Shown in pieces: positions 60,641-64,000 of a stretch of DNA of 64,000 bases. The notes under the pieces were generated by a model. It saw only the letters and a program-made list of their open reading frames with translations. It had not been told where the DNA came from and did not search any database. The stretch covers positions 6,072,501-6,136,500 of the forward strand of contig NZ_CP092183.1 in the NCBI RefSeq assembly GCF_023499255.1, written 5' to 3'. This DNA comes from Couchioplanes caeruleus. GTDB taxonomy: Bacteria; Actinomycetota; Actinomycetes; Mycobacteriales; Micromonosporaceae. Numbering within the stretch: position 1 is the stretch's first letter; every line of letters starts with the position of its first letter. The position numbers were made by a program, and so were the translations under genes.

Positions 60641-61648
60641 ATGCCCCGCCAGCGCGTCGCCACCATCCGTGACGTCGCCGCGCTGGCCGGCGTCTCGGTG
60701 GGCACCGCGTCGAAGGCGCTCAACGGCCGCGGATCGCTGCGCGCCGACACCGTCGCCCGGGTCCGCCGGGCCGCCGAGCAGCTGGACTTCCGGCCCAACG
60801 CCGCCGCGCGCAGCCTGCACGCCGGGCGGACCTACACCGTCGGCATGATCACCACCGACATCATCGGCCGGTTCAGCATCCCGCTGCTCATCGGCGTGGA
60901 GGGCACGCTGGGCGCCGGGCAGATCTCGGTGCTGCTCTGCGACGCCCGCGACGACGCCATCCGCGAGCAGCACCACCTGCGCGTCCTGCTCAGCCGCCGG
61001 GTCGACGGCGTCGTCGTGACCGGCCGCCGCGCCGGCAGCCGGCCGAGCGTCAGCACCGGGCTCGGCGTCCCGGTCGTGTACGCGTTCCTCGCCTCCGACG
61101 ACCCCGGCGACTGCTCGGTGGTGCCCGACGAGGAGGCCGGCTCCCGGCTCGCCGCCGACCACCTGCTCACCGTGGGCCGTCGCCGCATCGCCCACGTGAC
61201 CGGCCCGGAGCACCACCATTCGGCCCGCGTCCGCGCCCACGCCCTGACGGCCCGCCTCGCCGAGGCCGGCCTCGAACCGCCCGTCCCGCCCCTGTACGGC
61301 GAATGGAGCGAGGCCTGGGGCCGTCAGGCCGCCGGCATCCTGCTCGCCCGGGGCGCCGAGGTGGACGCGGTGCACTGCGGCAGCGACCAGATCGCCCGCG
61401 GCCTCACCGACGCGCTGCGCGAGGCGGGCCGACGGGTCCCGGAGGACGTCGCGGTCACCGGCTTCGACAACTGGGACGTCATGACCACGGCCAGCCGCCC
61501 GCCGCTGACCAGCGTCGACATGGACCTGGAGGGGCTGGGCCGGGCCGCCGCGGAGCTGCTCCTGCGGGCCATCGACGGCGACCCGAGGCCGGGGCTGCAC
61601 CGGCACCCGGCGCAGCTGGTCATCCGCGGCTCGACCGTCCCGGCCTGA
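60641..61648 (+). CDS. LacI-family transcriptional regulator
   Basis: A 335-residue LacI/GalR regulator. The HTH and hinge are RDVAALAGVSVGTASKALNG and QLDFRPNAAARSLHAGRT (about 10-65). The ligand domain has VGMITTDIIGRFSIPLLIGV, VDGVVVTGRR, HVTGPEHHHSARVRAHAL, VTGFDNWDVMTTASRPPLTS and DMDLEGLGRAAAELLL. It differs clearly from the LacI protein at 52496-53536. Its targets are unknown: no sugar-use gene is directly beside it. An unlinked target is likely. Confidence 0.9.
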   Translation: MPRQRVATIRDVAALAGVSVGTASKALNGRGSLRADTVARVRRAAEQLDFRPNAAARSLHAGRTYTVGMITTDIIGRFSIPLLIGVEGTLGAGQISVLLCDARDDAIREQHHLRVLLSRRVDGVVVTGRRAGSRPSVSTGLGVPVVYAFLASDDPGDCSVVPDEEAGSRLAADHLLTVGRRRIAHVTGPEHHHSARVRAHALTARLAEAGLEPPVPPLYGEWSEAWGRQAAGILLARGAEVDAVHCGSDQIARGLTDALREAGRRVPEDVAVTGFDNWDVMTTASRPPLTSVDMDLEGLGRAAAELLLRAIDGDPRPGLHRHPAQLVIRGSTVPA

Positions 61649-61676
61649 CCGGGATCGTCGCGAGCCCAGGGCCGAT

Positions 61677-62498
61677 TCAGGCGAGTGCCTCCCGGACAGC
61701 CGCCACGAAGTTCCAGAACAGCGGCGTGGTCGTGTTCTTGCGCTGCGCGGCGGTGTTGGTGCCGAACATCGCGGCGCGCAGCGGCGTCGTCAGCTCCAGC
61801 TGGGCGCCGCCCCCGCCGTACGTGCGGTTCACGATGTTGGCCGGGTCGTCGCCGCCGAGCAGGGGCCGGGTGGCGCCGTCGACGACCGCGACCGGCACCT
61901 CCCGGCCGCCGACGGTCACCGTCAGCCCGGCCGCCGCGATCGTGGCCGTCAGCCGGCCCTTCAGCGCGGTGTCCCGGCCGCCGACCACCACGCCCGGATC
62001 GTCGTCGGAGGGCAGGCCGGCCTGCGCGGGCGTACACCCGTGCAGGGAAACCGCCCGCCGCGCGCCGGCCGCCAGCAGCTCGGCGACCGGGTCGTCGCAG
62101 TGGGTCGCGGTGACGTGCAGCTCGGCGTTGCCCTGCGAGCGCAGGCCCTCGAACATCCAGTAGTCGTGCAGCGGGGCCGCGCCGGCCATCGTCGCCGGGT
62201 GGTAGCCCGCGACGGCCAGGCACAGCTCCGAGGTGCCCGGCTCGATACCGCCACCGTGCAGCGCCAGCACGAGCGTCTCGGGCAGCGCCGTCGCAACGGC
62301 CTGGCTGTCGTCGAACGCGGCATGCCGCCGGAAGCGCCGGCCGAAGTCGACGCCCTCGGTCTCCGCCGCGTAGAGCTCGGTGTTCGACCCGTACTCGTCC
62401 GCCGCCGCGGCCGGTCGCGGCCGCGCCTCGAGCAGTCCGAGCATCGCCGCCGAACCGCCCAGCGCCACCAGCGCCTGCCGTCGTGAGATCGCACCCAT
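61677..62498 (-). CDS. Tat-exported poly-gamma-glutamate hydrolase-like protein
   Basis: A 273-residue protein with a Tat signal: ISRRQALVALGGSAAMLGLL, then an Ala-rich cleavage site near residue 34. The mature part matches the poly-gamma-glutamate hydrolase/DUF867 family: LALHGGGIEPGTSELCLAVA, HVTATHCDDP, AVSLHGCTPAQAG, VVVGGRDTAL and the C-terminal GGGAQLELTTPLRAAMF. The histidines and Glu in the first, second and third blocks are the expected zinc ligands. It should cleave poly-gamma-glutamate or a similar peptide polymer outside the cell. The ATG at 62498 has GAGGA 9 nt upstream; the ATG at 62507 lies within that site. Convergent with the LacI gene. Confidence 0.87.
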   Translation of the reverse strand: MGAISRRQALVALGGSAAMLGLLEARPRPAAAADEYGSNTELYAAETEGVDFGRRFRRHAAFDDSQAVATALPETLVLALHGGGIEPGTSELCLAVAGYHPATMAGAAPLHDYWMFEGLRSQGNAELHVTATHCDDPVAELLAAGARRAVSLHGCTPAQAGLPSDDDPGVVVGGRDTALKGRLTATIAAAGLTVTVGGREVPVAVVDGATRPLLGGDDPANIVNRTYGGGGAQLELTTPLRAAMFGTNTAAQRKNTTTPLFWNFVAAVREALA

Positions 62499-62538
62499 GG
62501 TGCTCATCCTCGTCGATGCGACCGGTTCCCGCCGCCCC

Positions 62539-62925
62539 TCACAGCGACTGGACGATCTGGATCGGGTTGCCGTCGGGGTCGGCGGTCCACGCGATCAGCA
62601 GCCGGTCGAGCCAGCGATGCGGTGCGGCCACCGCGGGGGCGCCCTTTCGCACCAATTCCTCGTACGCGGCCGCGGTGTCGTCCGTCCACAGGATCACCGC
62701 GGCGCGCTGGCCCTCGGTGAGCGGGTCGAGGCCGTGGTCGTCGCGGGTGGAGGCGCCCGACGCGATGCCGATGCGGTAGCCGTCGAGGACGAGGTCGACG
62801 TGGATCGGCTCGCCCTCGGCCGGGGCACGGAACACCTCCTCGAAGCCGAGCCCGGCGTAGAACGTCACGGCGCGCGGCAGGTCCTCGCTGAACAGCACGA
62901 TCTGCGGCGTACGGAAGATCGCCAT
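62539..62925 (-). CDS. VOC-family (glyoxalase fold) protein
   Basis: A 128-residue protein with the two-module VOC fold: QIVLFSEDLPRAVTFYAGLG to DLVLDGYRIGIAS, and AAVILWTDDTAAAYEELVRK to LIAWTADPDGNPIQIVQ. The end WTADPDGNPIQIVQ is typical of small glyoxalase-like proteins. Family members act as dioxygenases, isomerases or resistance proteins; the role here is unknown. The ATG at 62925 lies 8 nt after a TAGGGT -10 box (62939-62934) on the minus strand, so the mRNA is probably leaderless. Divergent from the aldo/keto reductase gene. Confidence 0.85.
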   Translation of the reverse strand: MAIFRTPQIVLFSEDLPRAVTFYAGLGFEEVFRAPAEGEPIHVDLVLDGYRIGIASGASTRDDHGLDPLTEGQRAAVILWTDDTAAAYEELVRKGAPAVAAPHRWLDRLLIAWTADPDGNPIQIVQSL

Positions 62926-62970
62926 GGCTGTGGACCCTAGCGCCGTCCGGCGGCCCGCGCCGACCGGGCG

Positions 62971-62976
62971 TACGTT
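62971..62976 (+). promoter_or_regulatory. -10 box, leaderless start of aldo/keto reductase gene
   Basis: TACGTT with 6 nt to the ATG at 62983. The intervening TCGGGG is too close to be a ribosome-binding site. Confidence 0.5.
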
Positions 62977-62982
62977 TCGGGG

Positions 62983-64000
62983 ATGGAATACCGCAACCTC
63001 GGGCGCAGCGGCTGCGCCGTCTCGAACCTCTGCCTGGGCACCATGACGTTCGGCGCCGAGTCCGACGAGAAGGTCTCGCACGCGCAGCTCGACCGCTTCG
63101 TCGAGGCGGGTGGCACCTTCGTCGACACCGCTGACGTGTACGCGAAAGGCGAGTCCGAGCGCATCATCGGCCGCTGGTTCGCCTCGCGCGGCGCCGAGGT
63201 CACCGACCGGGTGGTGCTGGCGACGAAGGGCCGCTTCCCGATGGCCGGCGACCCCAACGGGGTGGGCCTGTCCGCCCGGCACCTGACCCGCGCGCTGGAC
63301 GATTCGCTGGGCCGGCTCGGCCTGGACAGCATCGACCTCTACCAGGCGCACTCGTGGGATCCGGTGACGCCGCTGGAGGAGACGCTGCTGACCCTCGACG
63401 GGTTCGTGAAGGCCGGGAAGATCCGCTACTACGGCTTCTCGAACTTCACCGGCTGGCAGCTCACCAAGGCCGTGCACCTGGCACGCGAGCTGCGCATCGC
63501 CGCGCCGGTCACGCTGCAGCCGCAGTACAGCCTGCTGGTACGGGAGATCGAGTGGGAGATCGTGCCGGCCGCTCGGGACGCCGGGATGGGGCTGCTGCCG
63601 TGGAGCCCGCTCGGCGGCGGCTGGCTGTCCGGCAAGTACAAGCGGGACCAGCGCCCGACCGGTGCGACCCGGCTGGGCGAGGACCCGGGGCGCGGCATGG
63701 AGGCGTGGGAACGGCGCGGCACCGAGCGCACGTGGGAGATCGTCGACGCGGTCCAGCGGATCGCCGAGGCGCGCGGGGTGTCCATGGCGGAGGTGGCGCT
63801 CGCCTGGGTCACCGACCGGCCCGCCGTCACGTCGACGATCCTCGGCGCCCGTACGGTCGAGCAGCTCGAGACCAACCTGAAGGCCGCGGACCTGCACCTC
63901 GACGGCGAGGAGAGCGCCGCCCTCGACGCCGCGAGCGACCTGCACGCCACCGACTACCCGTACGGACCGCTCGGTGTGGACCAGCGCAGCCGCACCCTCG
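62983..64000 (+). CDS. Aldo/keto reductase (3' end outside the window)
   Basis: The frame is open from the ATG at 62983 to the last base, so the stop codon lies beyond the window; 339 codons are visible. Motifs of the aldo/keto reductase family: MEYRNLGRSGCAVSNLCLGT, FVDTADVYAKGESERIIG (catalytic Asp and Tyr), VLATKGRF (catalytic Lys), IDLYQAHSWDP (catalytic His), GKIRYYGFSNFTGWQL, and LLPWSPLGGGWLSGKYKR. It should reduce aldehydes or ketones with NADPH. This is the AKR11/YghZ-like or general oxidoreductase group; substrate unknown. Nearly full length is present, since these enzymes are about 330-350 residues. Confidence 0.9.
   Translation, partial: MEYRNLGRSGCAVSNLCLGTMTFGAESDEKVSHAQLDRFVEAGGTFVDTADVYAKGESERIIGRWFASRGAEVTDRVVLATKGRFPMAGDPNGVGLSARHLTRALDDSLGRLGLDSIDLYQAHSWDPVTPLEETLLTLDGFVKAGKIRYYGFSNFTGWQLTKAVHLARELRIAAPVTLQPQYSLLVREIEWEIVPAARDAGMGLLPWSPLGGGWLSGKYKRDQRPTGATRLGEDPGRGMEAWERRGTERTWEIVDAVQRIAEARGVSMAEVALAWVTDRPAVTSTILGARTVEQLETNLKAADLHLDGEESAALDAASDLHATDYPYGPLGVDQRSRTL

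Overview
The window is very GC-rich with strong G/C preference at third codon positions, and reads as chromosomal DNA of a filamentous actinomycete, most likely a Micromonosporaceae member (Actinoplanes/Micromonospora-like). Pointers are a TPR plus fibronectin-III membrane protein of a type I associate with that family, an SCO0607-type lipoprotein, frequent GTG starts, chains of ATGA/GTGA overlaps, and many promoters whose -10 box lies only 6-8 nt before the start codon (leaderless mRNAs). No tRNA, rRNA, IS element, prophage or CRISPR array was seen.

Layout. 1-3.6 kb: the tail of an unknown gene, a MerR regulator with an operator-like dyad in its own promoter, a small hypothetical, and a secreted beta-helix protein with a good intrinsic terminator. 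4.0-15.2 kb: a tightly overlapping ten-gene exopolysaccharide operon (priming glycosyl-phosphotransferase, Wzy-like polymerase, Wzx/MurJ-like flippase, polysaccharide deacetylase, two GT4 glycosyltransferases, Wzz-like protein, GNAT/FemAB-like transferase, cytochrome P450, GH16 glycanase). 15.2-19.1 kb: VanZ-like protein, LuxR-type response regulator, nuclease/lamin-tail protein, TPR-FN3 protein. 19.2-26.7 kb: an FN3-repeat protein followed by MoxR ATPase, DUF58 and transglutaminase-like genes; the last seems to have lost its catalytic Cys and His. 26.8-28.2 kb: two PAP2 phosphatases. 28.2-35.6 kb: an ABC system with two giant FtsX-like permeases and two ATPases, one carrying an AbrB-like tail. 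35.6-39.3 kb: DUF1996 protein, HAF-repeat protein, SpoIIE-type phosphatase. 39.5-44.3 kb: a receiver-only regulator, HEAT protein and processive GT2 synthase operon, divergent from a histidine kinase. 44.3-50.8 kb: 3-hydroxybutyrate dehydrogenase, AlaA-like aminotransferase, VOC protein, GNAT, small proteins, and an M4 protease without a visible signal peptide. 50.8-56.0 kb: GH13 glucosidase with its LacI regulator and a palindromic operator, then a histidine kinase/response regulator pair. 56.1-64 kb: small proteins, a trp attenuator with leader peptide and fused anthranilate synthase, a retron-like unit, a second LacI regulator, a Tat-exported poly-gamma-glutamate hydrolase-like protein, a VOC protein, and the start of an aldo/keto reductase cut by the window edge.

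The most notable element is at 59.16-60.61 kb. A reverse transcriptase with a YADD active site is preceded by a -10 box and a region of about 170 nt whose two ends form a 21-pair inverted repeat. The 5' arm ends in an AGC with an unpaired G, and two internal hairpins follow. This is the layout of a retron msr-msd RNA with its reverse transcriptase, and no recognisable effector gene lies next to it. The second regulatory highlight is the attenuator before the anthranilate synthase gene, where the leader peptide, tandem Trp codons, and mutually exclusive terminator and antiterminator pairings can all be traced. Functional calls rest on motif and family recognition by eye; no database search was run.
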